Assembly: GCA_008692225.1 (NCBI GenBank)
Contig: VICG01000007.1
Location: forward strand, 2,080,501-2,144,500
DNA length: 64,000 nucleotides
Direction of reading: 5' to 3'
From: Monilinia fructicola
Taxonomy: Eukaryota; Ascomycota; Leotiomycetes; Helotiales; Sclerotiniaceae
The notes beneath the pieces were generated by a model. That model made no database searches. It saw nothing but the letters and a program-made list of their open reading frames with translations, and was not told the origin of the DNA. The translations under genes were made by a program, and so were the position numbers. Below are positions 13,461 to 25,526 of the stretch, piece by piece. Each line of letters begins with the position of its first letter. The first letter of the stretch is position 1.

Positions 13461-15295
13461 GAGGCGGTGCTGCTTGTGAAATCTCGATACGAAGAATTAT
13501 ACTTTAAGCCACGAGGAGACGCTGTTTGTGGCGATACAGTACTCGTTTTCTGTGTGACCTCGAGTAAACAAGTAAAGCTTATTATATTGAGTATCTAGGT
13601 TGTACTGTATCTCCTGTAGTATCTCCTGTAAACCCTGACCCTGTTGTTCAGTCTCTATGCCGTAGGCCAAGAAGCAGAAAAGGAACCCCAAGGGGATATT
13701 CATCATCATCGATTCGACGTTGCACCACCTGCTGTACGGAGTACTCTGTACAGACTACAGATTACTGTTATCATACTGACAATGAGATGTTGTAAGGTTA
13801 ATCACTACTCTATATTGCTATGTACGAATGCATAAGCCAGGGATTTATTTTCAGGGTCCTCTGCACTTTGCTAACTGATTTGTTGTTGCAGGTTTGGCAC
13901 CAAAGTATTCCACAGGATCGACAGCGTGGGAAAATCAGAACATCATGGACTTGGGAGCTTTGCTTGGTGAATTGATTGATGAACGTACGTTCCAAAGCTT
14001 TGGGGAAGAGATGTGAGAAGGGGGGGTGGCAACTTCAAGCAAGTGATGGCGAACCTGAGTCAAATTGTTATTGTGTGAAACCTTTCTGGGACTGAACGTT
14101 GTATCGCCTTATGAATTCGAACTTCCAAACGCTTCAAGAGTCGATCCGACGAGAATCCGATATAAAACTTGGAAGCTGAGAAGAAAGAGTGTGAAGCGCC
14201 TCTTCCCTCTTCCGAGAGGCAATAAACGCTCTGCGTCAGAAACTGTTTCATAACATCTACCCTTCTTTTATTGATCTGATCTTTTCACATCGTGACTGAT
14301 ATCCATCCTACCGCCGTAGAAGGAAACAATGATGAACGGGGAAATTCTCACGATACATGTAACTTGTAAGTCCTTTTTTTTGGGTAGGGATTCCTATATC
14401 GGTACATACGGCACTGAGCTCTTCATCGTCAGTCATTGGTTGACCTCAAAATCCCGGCGCTTCAAGAGATTGACGGCTCCATTTGCCTTGTTTGTATTCC
14501 CCCCCAGTTACTATAAGGGGTAAAATTGACAGTTGATCTTCTTAAGGCTACTGTTAGCACTGTAGGATGCTTGACATCTGAATGGAGTATAGTGAGCAAA
14601 GAGGTGAAAATGCTTGAAAAGCCTCGAGGTTTGATGCTTGCTCCGAGGGAGTACTTGTTACTACTGTACAACGGGGAGGGGATTGAGTGGCTTTGATTGA
14701 TCTCGTGCATTATTACATCATGAAGACGTGGGTCCTCTTTTAAGTTCGGTGTTTCTAACTTTTCTAACTTGCCGTTGAAAAGTGTATCGAATCCTTTTGG
14801 GAAGCTTTGAGATCTTTGGTTCAGGGGTACTCGTACACAAATGCATATTAGTATATCTTTTGGTATGGGATTCCATGAAAAGGAGAGGAGAATCATCGAC
14901 TGAGGAGGGTTCAAGGATTCAAAAAGGTGCTGGAGAGACTAGGTATATTGTATGACGGACAGCTTGTTGAAGTATGAATGACGATGATACTGGATTTGAT
15001 CGAAACAACCTCAGAATGAATTTCAATAAAGGAGATCGTCTTACAAACCGAGTAGAAATTATGGTGTGATGTGTGTATTGGTAGATCATAAAAGAGGAAA
15101 TTAATCTCTTCTTGCGAAATGAATGAAGGTACTTGACCTTGCGAAACTATTTTTCGGTCAGGCTCGGTGGTGGGGGGGGAGAAACTTATAGATTTTTAGC
15201 CCGTGGCTAATACTATTTACTTAGTCCTTATTACTGTACATGTATTGTCTTCCCTTCATGATACAGCTGGAGTAGTAATATTACTGTAATCAAGA
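13461..15295. other. Gene-free stretch
   Basis: The longest frame is 150 codons (14914-14462, minus) and resembles no family I know. Overlapping frames occur on both strands at 14060-14253. Nothing else is supported. Confidence 0.45.
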
Positions 15296-15410
15296 GTAAA
15301 AGACTAAAAGACTAAAAGACTAAAAGGCAAAAACTAAAAGACTAAAAGACTAAAAGACTAAAAGACTAAAAGACAAAGACTAGAAGACTAAACGACTAAA
15401 CGACTAACCT
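15296..15410. repeat. Imperfect short tandem repeat, unit AAAAGACT(A)
   Basis: Roughly a dozen copies of a 9-10 bp unit built on aaaagacta run from about 15296 to 15410, with a few variants (aaaaggcaaa, agaagacta, aacgacta). It is a minisatellite in gene-free DNA. Confidence 0.85.
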
Positions 15411-17700
15411 AAAATAAACACGAACCCTACCGTCCTGTACTGGACTGTACTGTACATATTAAACACGCATGCGAAGATACTAAAAGAAGGGTAACCAATA
15501 TACAGTAGTTTTGAGTCTTGACTTCCCGCCCGTTACCCGTATATGGAAGAATGGATAGGGTACTATATAGTGTACATGCTCCAGAGTGCACACAGCATGT
15601 CAGTACTGTATCATCTAAAGCCGTCTAAAGCCATCTAAAGTTCTAAACATCGACAACTAAGTGCATATAAACGTTGTCAGGCTCTCCATAAACTCCATAA
15701 TTCCCTTACGAAGTTCCTGTCGCTTCGTGCCTTGTATTGGGTCTGAACTCTCAACTCTTGACTCTTGCAGCATCCTCCTACTCTATCCGGATTCTCCATA
15801 TCAGACAGTAACATATCATATCAGAGTGTAGGTATCATTGATGATTCATCATATGTAGCTGGTCACTGGTGACATGGTAGTGGCTAAGTGTCCATAATAT
15901 CTCGGAATTCCCTTCCTAGTTTTATGCTTATGTACCATCCAATATAATACCTGAATCCCACTTCCACTTCCACTTCCACTTCCACTTACGCGTGATCACT
16001 CAACTCTTGACTAAGAGCATCAAATCCACCACTGAGACGAGCGAACAAATTGCATTCGAGTGCTGTACCGAGTAATTCTTAGCTGCGTGTGTGTTCAAAA
16101 TTCAAAAGAGACATCCACAATACAAACAAATCCCTGAAGGGATACCCAATCTAAATTGACCCCCACTCAGCTCTTTTAGGAAGACTCCAAAATTTGTATC
16201 GTCAAGATGATTTGAACCCCTTCATCCATGAGTCTTAACCCGACTCTCTGGATATCACCATTACAGTAAGGAAGGGAACTTTGACTCTTGCAGGAAGCGG
16301 ACGGCGTTACGGCACGTTGCATCTACCTCAGGGACTTCTAAATAATCCTTCCATTGCATTTCCCTCTTTGCTTTGCATGCTGTACTGTACAATACTGTGC
16401 TTTGGTGGGGGGCACAGACAGGCATGTATGTACGTACGTACATTGTATACATACATTGTATCCAAGTGTGATGGATCGTGGGTGATATTCACAAAGGAGA
16501 AAGCCTATGTGCCATTCTCACAGACCAGTGACACGCACGTTATGGTTATGGGTTATGAACACATTCATACCTACCTCACCATAGTATTGTCTTTTCAACA
16601 AATTATGCGGATGATAATGTCAAATTTGAAACTCAATCTCAATCTCAATCACTACTCACCTCACTACCTACCTACCTACCTACCTACCTACATACATACA
16701 TACCCACCTGCGCATCTACTGTAGACAAATAACATCTACCGATTATACCGCACTGTTGCTGGATGTGATATACTCCACTAATCTACTTCATTTGGGTTTC
16801 CAAATCACAAACCAAGGACTCCAATTTCAACCACTCTCTTCCTTTCCCCTCTAAATCTCTTTTAGGCTCATTTTTTTTCTCTCTTGCAAAAGTAAGGTTC
16901 TGACCGTTGTGTTTTGAGAGGTCCGGGATCATTTTCGGTCAGGGGTGGATCAAGCATAATCGTGTGGCATAATTGGCATTTCGGAATTACGAGAGAAGCA
17001 TAGCGTCAGAGACTCACAGGTGTTAAGATCTGCGGCGACGTATCCTAGTGCTCGACGGCTTTATCAGGGTCCACTGCAAGTGCATGGGAGCCAAGCTAGG
17101 GAGAGACACCGGACATGGTAGGAAGTTGGGAAATAGAGAGGGATGCCCGCCGCCCCTCGGTTTGCTTATGTGTATGTGTATGTGTGTGTTTTTTTCTTTT
17201 CGTTTTTGTTGTTTTTTTTTCTCGTCGTGCTGCTTCTTCTTGGAATACTGTGTGATGTGATGGAGGAACTGTACCACAAAATAGTCATTGGATATTCTCC
17301 TACTTTGATATTTATATGAGAGAAACTGAAGAATGAGAAAAAGGAATAAAATTGAGGGTTCAATCAACTGTAGTCGTGTGAAAAGAATTCATTAAAATAG
17401 TCGATATTCGAGATATATTCTCTGTGTGGTATATGAAAAGTGTAGGTATAGAGAGGTATACCCCGTAGATAGATGTATCTACAAGTATAGTAAGTATATT
17501 TATGTTCACGTATTATACACAACAGTTATTAGATGGCAAAGCAAGAGTTATGAGAATGAAAATATCATACCGGGGTATAATAATGAAAGCTATTTACTTA
17601 TTTGCCTAACCATTAAACTTCAGTTATATACTCTGTATATCAACTTTGTATGAATCTAATCGGAAGAGTGTTCAGATATATTCATTTCTCTATTGAGTTC
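15411..17700. other. Gene-free stretch with microsatellites
   Basis: Contains (CTTCCA)n at about 15958-15985 and (CTAC)n followed by (ATAC)n at about 16666-16703. The longest frame (147 codons, 16281-16724) runs through the CTAC repeat and is not credible. Homopolymer T tracts lie at 17190-17225. Confidence 0.5.
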
Positions 17701-17703
17701 TAT

Positions 17704-17962
17704 AACTCAGCATCAGTATTGGCACCAGCATCAGTATTAGCATCAGTATTAGCACCAGTATTAGCATTAGCATGAGGATTAGCATTGGCATTAGCATGAG
17801 CATGAGCATTAGCATCAGGATTGGCATTAGCATTATTAGCCTTAGCCGTCGCCGTAGCCGTAGCATTAGCATGAGCATGAGCATGAGCATTAGCATTAGC
17901 ATCAGCATTAGCATTAGAAACATCAACATCAGCGTCAGCGTCAGCGTCAGCGTCAGAGTCAA
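17704..17962. repeat. Hexanucleotide minisatellite, units of the type AGCATN/AGYATT
   Basis: About 43 six-base units (agcatt, agcatc, agcatg, agtatt, ggcatt, gccgta) fill this stretch, ending in a cleaner gtcagc run. Because the period is a multiple of three, several frames stay open for 66-90 codons on both strands (Ala/Asn/Asp, Leu/Met or Ser/Ile repeats). None has a splice or family context suggesting a gene. Confidence 0.9.
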
Positions 17963-18782
17963 TGATCAATGATCAATGATCAATCATTAACCGTCAATCA
18001 TCTAATACTATGTCATCCATCTACCCATCTCTCTACCTATCAAGTGCTGTATCTACATACATATTTACTGTACCAAACAAACCTTATATTACACCGACAA
18101 CATCCATCCCATCTACTAGGTCAGGTAGATACTTCCAGCGTAGTAGACACAGACAATATTGACCTATTTAGGTATCTACTTGCTACTGACTACTTACTAT
18201 ACATGTTGTACAATAATATAATCAATAAATCAACCAACCATATTCTAGCAAAGCTATTTGTTCATTTCCGAATTGATACACCCCCCTCACGAAGTTACTC
18301 CCCTTTTCGTACTAGTTTTCCACATATCTTAATATTCTCTCCCTGAACCAAGTCAAAAAGTCTCTTTTTGGGATTAGCATCGCAAGAGGAAATACTTCTT
18401 TTGCTACCTTTTGTTTATATTTTTGCATTTTGGCCTCGCAAATCCTTGGTTAAGCTGATGTGCGAGTTTTTAGATGAATGATTGATTGATTGATCAATAG
18501 AGAACCACAAGAGAACCACAAGAGAACCACAGAACCACAGAACCACAGAAAACCACAACACTAAGTAACTCCAATATACTCGAACCTTCCCAACCACAAC
18601 CTACCACACCTTTTCCCACTGTTTTCCACCAAAAAAACTCTCTTCCGGGAAAAAAAGAAGAAAGAGGGAGAGAGCAGAGAGCAGAGAGCAGATAGAAAAG
18701 AGAGAGAGAGTGTGTGTGAGCGAGAGCCAGACAGACACACAGACAAACAGACAGACAGACAGACAAACAGACAAACAGACAA

Positions 18783-18837
<55 letters not shown>

Positions 18838-19495
18838 AACACACAGACAGACAGGAACTAGGAAGAGTGATTCATTCCCTTTTTACAAGGCTCAAGCTTA
18901 AGCTCAAGCTCAAGCAAACGAAGAAGACGAAGGAGAAATTCGATGCAAATTATTTTTGCTCGTAGCTCTTCTGAGCTTCTATTATAAAAAAAGAGAAAGA
19001 CAAATAGAAAGAAGAAAAGGAAGAGAGAACGAGAACGAGGAAGAGAAAGAAAAAAACAAAAACAAAGCAAACCAAACCAAACCAAACCAAAGCAAACCAA
19101 AAAGTTCCAATTTCTATTCGACTTTTCTTCAGCCCAAAAAAAAGATACCCCATTATTATTTTCGATTATTTCTGTACTACCACCATTTCTTCAATTACCA
19201 TCCAGTCACGACCGTTCACTTCAAAACAACTGCAATATATTTCTGCAACACCATACCATCCCATCCCATCCCATCCATACCATACATACCATACATACCA
19301 CACATTTCATACATATCACACCAGGCCATACCATATCAGATCACTTCACTTCATATCTACCAGTAAGATATATATCTTGGGTTTTAAGAAAGTTTATTGC
19401 AACAAAACTTTACATTCCACCAAAAGCTGCATCGATCAGCCTGTTGAGCAACGAAGCTCACCTCCCACAACTCCTTACCTTACCACACCACACCA
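17963..19495. other. Leader-side gene-free DNA upstream of SCOC, with CAGA and A-rich repeats
   Basis: Holds a (ACAG/ACAA)n tetranucleotide tract (about 18728-18857), a purine-rich segment (18995-19060), an (ACCAA)n tract (19070-19100) and short (CATACC)n-type repeats (19255-19330). Part of it is probably the promoter and leader of the SCOC gene; no specific element can be named. Confidence 0.5.
18728..18857. repeat. Tetranucleotide microsatellite (ACAG)n with ACAA variants
   Basis: About 30 four-base units, mostly acag, with periodic acaa units. Frames on both strands through it (Cys/Leu/Ser/Val repeats on one, Arg/Gln/Thr/Asp on the other) are artefacts of the repeat. Confidence 0.9.
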
Positions 19496-19560
19496 CACCT
19501 CACCTCACCTCACCTCACCTCACCTCACCTCACCTCACCTCACCTCACCTCACCTCACCT
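19496..19560. repeat. Pentanucleotide microsatellite (CACCT)13 in the SCOC leader
   Basis: Thirteen pure CACCT units end 12 bp before the ATG at 19573. In the upstream frame they would encode Thr-Ser-Pro-His-Leu repeats joined in frame to the SCOC protein, but no ATG opens that frame before the repeat. Confidence 0.85.
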
Positions 19561-19572
19561 TACCTTATCATC

Positions 19573-20200
19573 ATGGCTTCACCAACTGAAGCGATGGTTC
19601 CTGCCATACCACAAACTACTTCCTTGGAACCCAGTACATCCAATCCATCACTCGCTGAGTCTCCATTAACCGATTCATCGAGCACATCTTCTTCGGACGC
19701 AAATGGAGGAAGCACGCCAGCAAATACATCTGCTAGTCGTACACCTTCAATCAAGAGACCAAAGCTTGGCACTCGAAAGTCTAGCGGTACTATAATAGTA
19801 CCGCGCGAACACCCGCGCGTGGAGCTAAAAGAAGGGGATGAGGTTTTTGATGAGGATGATGCAAGAGCAATGAGTCCACGGAGGAACAGTGAAGATTTAG
19901 AGAAGATGAGTCAAGATGCCAGAGCGCAACTCAACGAGTATGTCATCCCTCCCCCGTCTCTACCTACAAAGCATATATACGTATATGGTATATTTAAAAC
20001 AATACTAATTCAGTCCCTCCCCGTAAAGACATGCTAAACTCCTTCAACAATCTCTCCTCGAAATATTCAACCGCATCGAAGCTGTCAAGGAAGAGCACGA
20101 TAAACTCGACAATAACAACAAATTCTTACAGAAGTATATCGGAGACTTAATGTCCACGTCGAAGATTACATCAACTGGTGCTGGAGGCAGAAAGAAATAG
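19573..20200 (+). CDS. Short coiled-coil protein, SCOC/Slo1 family (DUF2205)
   Basis: SCOC and yeast Slo1 bind the Golgi Arf-like GTPase Arl1 through a short dimeric coiled coil; in animals SCOC also acts in autophagy and Golgi traffic. Two exons, 19573-19937 and 20029-20200, are joined by a 91-bp intron (GTATGT...GTAAAG), giving 178 aa. The acceptor was placed after AAAG at 20028 because an in-frame TAA precedes it. Residues 1-120 are low-complexity Ser/Thr/Pro-rich. The C-terminal 57 residues form the conserved heptad coil (EHAKLLQQSLLEIFNRIEAV, then a stretch ending in NKFLQKYIGDLMS), which is the family signature. ATG 19573 (MASPTEAMVP) is used; the open frame upstream is repeat-derived. 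The gene stands alone between 11.5 kb and 3 kb of gene-free DNA. Confidence 0.8.
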
Positions 20201-23163
20201 CCACTAGCCGTGGAGACCAAGGAAATAGAGGAGGTGTGTCGAAAACGAAAAGCCTCACGGCATCATGGCTGGTCAAGTCGGAAAAAGAATAAGCATACCA
20301 CAGAAGACCGAGAGGTATGATATATGATGCGCGGAACCAGGAAAAAAGGCGAACCAACATTGATACCCCCTCAAATACATACGATCACACACATACCGCT
20401 CTCATTAACGACTCATGATTTTTCCCACTAATGATCACTGCAAAGAGCTTGCAAAGAGATCATAAGAAACATCACCACCGCCATCACCACTATACCACAC
20501 CACGACATCACCTACTCTTTTCCTGGTCTCCACCCAAACTTACACTTCTTATATCAAACATCATAACACAGCTGGCTGTATTATCAGCATCGGCATCAAA
20601 TATCTGCAACAACGACGACCAAGCGACTCAGAAGGGGACGAAGATGAGCAGGCATTACAATGGCGTACTTTTAGGGTTTGGGTTTTCTGGTTCAATCTAA
20701 TTCATCGAACATCCTGGAGCTTATCCCGGAACCTCCATTTTGATTACTCGGTTTGGGCACTTGCTTTCGTTTTGGCAAAGGGGGGTGGGCTACATCATGG
20801 CATTATTGGCATGGCTTGGCATTTAAGCTTTTTTCTTTTTGGTTTCTCTGATGGCATTGCACTTGGAATCGGCTCTGGCATTACTTTTATCCTTTTTTTT
20901 TATCATCAGCGACAGGCGTTTATTTTTCTTTTTTTTTGGCTTCAAATTCTTTCGCTCCTCATTTGGTATTCACATTTCAACAAATACACATACAAACCGC
21001 ACTCACACTTTCGCTGGAGAGGCAAGGCCAGCATTGCTTATCTTCAGTCATGTGAACACATACTATACAATACGATTACATACCAACCCATACCATGCCT
21101 GCGGACTTAACATTAGATTGGAATGGATGGAATGGGATGATTGGAATCTGGGGATGAGAGGGGTGAAGGAAAGAAGAGCTGATCATAAGAACATTCATAC
21201 TGTTACATATGAACAGTTGGCGGGGGCAGGGGGAGCAAATATGTTTTGAGGAGTCAAGGAATGGATGGGGTTTAGGAAAGGTTCTGGGATGGGCGGTGCG
21301 AAAGAAAGAAGAGGAGAGAGGGATGAGAAAGTGTGTATTATAGATGCAGTACAATACAACACAACAATACAAATTCATGGTCTAATGCAAACGTGGAGTT
21401 CGGCTGAGTGGATTGCATATATGCATAAGATAGGACATCCAAGTTCCAGGTTATGGTATACAAAATGAACAGGCACCATTCAGATGTGATGCTACACCCT
21501 ATCAAATAAGCATCCCAATCCCCAACATCGCCACCCCCAATGCAAAACAAGCAAGCAGCTAGCTAGCTATCCACACAACCTATAGATCTCACCGCGCATC
21601 TTCACCTACACCACAACGAAACCTAGCTGGACGCTCGAGTTGAGATCAACACAGCACGGGCAGGATACGCATGTGAGTATGGTGTACTATACCTAAGGTA
21701 TAGCTAGATAGATAGCTAGGCAGATACAACACCGCGCGCCGAACAGAGAAAGAAAGCATCGCTTCATGGTGTGGTGTAGCTGAGTAGGTGGTGTGTGTGG
21801 TGTGTGTTTAGGTGGATTTGTATTCATCTATGTATGTATCTATGTATGTATGTATCTCCTTTGACCTTTTGACCTTATGCCCCCTCTGCCATCTTCGCGG
21901 ATCTCCCTCCATGTTTCCCGTTCCTTTATCTTTCTTTGTATCTTTGTTTGCGTTCTTCTTTTTCTTCTTCTTCTTCTTCTTCTTCTTCTCATTGTTCTTA
22001 TTGTTCACCTTGTTTTCTTATTCCCTTTGATTCCTCCCACCTCTCCCTTCCTTCATCTATCCATCCATCCATCCATCAATCCATCCATCCCAAACAAAGC
22101 TCCTCGCCCCTCGCCCACCCAGCCATCTACTTTTCTGCTCTGGCCTCCTCAGCTCTCCCCTCGGCTCTCCTCAAATTCTTCCTCATCCCCACCACCATCT
22201 ATCTATCCCCGTAGCTGAATTCACAAAATATCATATTCCCTCCCCTCGCCTCTCCCTCCTTTTCTCTTCCCTGCACATCCACACCGCTTCCCCCATACTA
22301 TTAATCAATATAACAATCCAACCCTCAACCCTCAACCCAAATATCAACTCCCAACATCCCAACTCCCACGCCCCTCCTCCCCGACAAAAGCTGCCTCCAA
22401 CTAACACACACTCCCCAGTCGCCCGCCAACCGCCCACCTACCTATATACCAACCAACCAACCAGCCAGCCAGCCAGCCAGCCTACCCCCCATCCTTCCCT
22501 CTGCATTCTTTCAGTCGAGCATACCATACCATACCATACCATACCACCAACCCCACCTCGATCCACGATCATGTAGCCCACCCGACATCACGTACTCGTA
22601 TAAATCCTATCTATAAACTAATTTGTTTACTCCTTTAGAAGTAATTGTCGTCGTATCCCTTCGGATCAATCTCCCCTCACCTACCATTCAGATTTGGAAT
22701 ACTATACGCCCACGACCATTTCTGCAGTCCTGCTACATAGCTATAGCTCTATCCGTATTCACATGATAACAAATCTACTCATTCACCATCCATATTTACT
22801 TTCTCTGTGAAATGATCTCAAATCACCAAGGACTAGATCATGATATTAAACATTTATTCATGAATATTATTTGGGTATACTGCGAAAGTTCCTTCATTCC
22901 CTTACTAGACGAATCGATCGATTGAAGCAAGCCCAAGTCCTCTTGAAAAGAAATAATAACAAGAAAGGTAATGAAAAACAACAACAAAGACGAAAACAAT
23001 AGCAGCAATGGCTGTATGACCAAAGAACTTAGAACATTGAGTTCCCATGCATCCTCATGACCCAACAAAAATAAAATCAAACAATAGGAATAAGTAATCT
23101 TCTTCCCTCTCTGCTATTTAGAATCCACCAATAGAGACAATAAAGGCTAAAACTTTGAACTCC
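20201..23163. other. Gene-free stretch right of SCOC, pyrimidine-rich with many microsatellites
   Basis: Includes (TATG)n near 21826-21856, (TTC)n at 21957-21990, (CATC)n at 22055-22090, (CCAA/CCAG)n at 22446-22482 and (CATAC)n at 22518-22545. From about 21860 to 22500 the plus strand is strongly C/T-rich. The longest frame (136 codons, 20839-21249) has no recognisable family. The left end probably holds the SCOC 3' UTR. Confidence 0.5.
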
Positions 23164-25014
23164 TCAAATATCACAATGATTAAGTACTCCTTTCAAACGT
23201 TTCTCCAGTCCACTTAAAACTCTCCTTTCCGAATCATTTCCTTTTCCATTCCCACTCCCGTTCCCACTAGCATTTGACTGCCTCGAGACCTTCCTTAGTG
23301 AAGGTGAGGATCTCGGTTCATCCTCATCATCAATAGCCTTTGAGGATGCAGGCGTAACATTCCTCTGTCTCTTCGTGCCCATTACATTAGTCGACGTGAA
23401 AAGAGAAGATCTCCTAGTAGAACCACCACTTGCAACTCGTTGGTTTCCAGAACCAAACACTTCTGGTTTAATTTCCGATTGAGTTGCTGGACTCCTATTA
23501 TCGTTCTCTTTATTGCTCTTAGCACAACTCAACGAAGATGAGCTTAATCTTCTGGAGTGACGAAAACGAGCTTCTTCAATTTGAGCCATCAATCCTTCAG
23601 GTATATCTGATGCACCGGCCACCCGTGGGGTCGGTGCACGATCAATGACGCCAGACCTGCCAAGTCCCATTTGCATAGATGACTGTCGGAGAGCAATTGA
23701 ATTTGTTAGTGTCGCTTCAGAGCCATTTTGTGGTGTATTGTCGGGTGCAGGTGGCATTAATGCTTCGCACAAAGATTCGAAAGCGCCCGAACTCTGCATA
23801 TCATTGTTTCGAGAAGCCTTTTCAATTATCATAGGATCTGACACGTTTCGAACACTTCCTGCCTGCATACTAGAATTGCTGGAGAGATCTGGCATAGAGG
23901 TATCGGTCGATGTCTCTTGGTGACGCCAACCTTGGAAGGCAAGGTGTGGGTCAGAAGTGAATGGATCGAAGTTTGGAGGTCTCGAGAATGGTGCTGATGG
24001 TGGTGGCATGGAAGCCGTTTGCGAGGACAAAAAACCAACGGTCGGCGGCTTTCGTGGAGAATGAGCATGCGCCTCACGATCCTCTTCTACCCGCTTCGGT
24101 GAAGAATGTTGATTGTAGAATGGTGCAACAAGAGAGACCTGGCGCCACATGGTCGCATTTGGCCATGCAATCGAAGACGCTTCGAGCACATCTAAGACTT
24201 GTTAGTTCGACAAATCCAATGTATTGAACTTGCTAGGCAATACACTTACCTAATGGAGCGTGCTGAAATGAGAAAGCCACTAAGTTTTTCACACGTTCAT
24301 AGGGCATAGAAATGTTTTCCCTTGGGAAACCCTCTGATACCACTACCTTTACACGGCCAAGGTCATCTCCGGGATTCCAATAACTTTGCGACAAAAGTTC
24401 TCGATGAAAGGCAGGAAACTCGAGTTTCTTAAAATCCCCCTGTTTGTCGAGTTCTATGACTGTCAGATTATATTCACTTTCAGCGATTCCAGCATACAGT
24501 CATGTTCGTATATAGCAAATGTCAAAAGAAAAGTTCTATATTTACCAACGCTTGTTTCGAGAACGGTTGGCCATGGGCCATTTCGATGAAAGAGTTTAGT
24601 ACTAGAGATTCGTTAGTATCGCTAACTTTTCACGACTAATGATAAAATCCCACCCAGCAATGCGTCCATCCACAAAGACGCGAGCTTCAAACATAACATG
24701 CTCGGCATGTCTGCTATCAATCTGATGTATATAACGGCTGGCTTCGGGATTCTGCCAAGAATGAATAGAAATACGGAAAGGTTCTCCAGCTGCCAAACTG
24801 GGGATGAAACAAGTGACGGTGGGAAGTAACAAAGCAGTATTTTGAGAGTGATGAATTTCTGTAATTCCATCAGCGTTGACTCTGCTTGGATCAAAATGGG
24901 ATGCAGGTACAAACCAGGATCCTGAACAACTTGACAAGAAGTTTTGAACTCTTGCAATGGAATTTTGCATAGCTCATTTGGGAACATAAGAACGTCCCAA
25001 TTCTGATAACGCAT
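23164..25014 (-). CDS. Conserved filamentous-fungal protein of unknown function
   Basis: I recognise this as a family widespread in Pezizomycotina whose members start MRYQNWDVL and have no established role. Five minus-strand exons: 25014-24915, 24858-24654, 24601-24546, 24459-24250 and 24191-23164. Introns are 56, 52, 86 and 58 bp; the second has a perfect TACTAAC branch site. Total 1599 bp, 532 aa, no frame break. The N-terminal 220 residues are the conserved part (LPTVTCFIPSL, PFRISIHSWQNP, VMFEARVFVDGRIAG, PGDDLGRVKVVVSEGFPR, ERVKNLVAFSFQHAPL) and look like a beta-rich domain. The last 340 residues are Ser/Pro/Asn-rich and probably disordered, with basic patches (TKRQRN, LEKRLKGVL). It lies downstream of the complex I subunit gene in the same direction, 512 bp apart. 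Confidence 0.85.
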
Positions 25015-25526
25015 TTTGAAGGACTTGCAATTGTTAAGAGTTAGGAACAATGCGTTAATAAGATGTGGAAGAAACACAAGCAAGTGTTGAAGCAAGTCTT
25101 GGAGTGAAAAGAAAAGACAGAAGAAATAAGATTGTAGATCCGAGGATATGTAGACAAAATGATGCAAGCTATACCCAGACAAGAATTTGGCTACGAAGCT
25201 GATGATTCAGGAAGGAGTAAGGAAGGTCTTGAGTTGGGAAGGAATTACCTGGGTAGGTAGGTAGGTAGTGCTTCTTACCCGCTCGAGTAAATATGGTCAG
25301 GACTTCTAACCATCAACATTGAAGAACTTAGCTCAGCTGAGGGGAACTTTTACTGCATTTTCCTCAGATATCTTCATGGAAAATTCATCTGCCAACCGAA
25401 TGCAGCTGGCGTTGTTATAGAAATAGGTTGTAGTTGAAGGTTTAACCTCACGTAGTACATATATCATCACATATATCCATCGAAACTTGCTCAAATTGAT
25501 ATTCATATGTACAAATCCACCACCAT
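25015..25526. other. Intergenic between two minus-strand genes
   Basis: 512 bp that should contain the promoter of the unknown-function gene and the 3' UTR of the complex I gene. A (TAGG)n tract lies at 25253-25268. No other element is evident. Confidence 0.5.

Noticed and set aside
14462..14914. 150-codon minus-strand frame in the desert
   Set aside because: Longest frame there but with no recognisable domain; no splice partners; length is compatible with chance.
16203..16262. tRNA-like element on the minus strand (GGTTCAAATC-type T loop and a 5-bp stem with 7-nt loop)
   Set aside because: The supposed anticodon loop reads GGGTTAA, lacking the invariant T33; there is no A box and no acceptor stem pairing.
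17690..17972. Repetitive frames (Leu/Met, Ala/Asn/Asp, Ser/Ile) suggesting a repeat protein
   Set aside because: They arise from the hexanucleotide repeat on both strands at once and have no gene context.
18494..18901. Cys/Leu/Ser/Val-rich and Asp/Arg/Gln/Thr-rich frames
   Set aside because: Translations of the ACAG microsatellite.
19444..19572. N-terminal extension of SCOC through the CACCT repeat
   Set aside because: The frame has no ATG before the repeat and the extension is pure repeat translation; ATG 19573 is a natural start.
8118..23163. CRISPR-like or regularly spaced repeat arrays
   Set aside because: All repeats are simple tandem arrays without unique spacers, and this is eukaryotic DNA.
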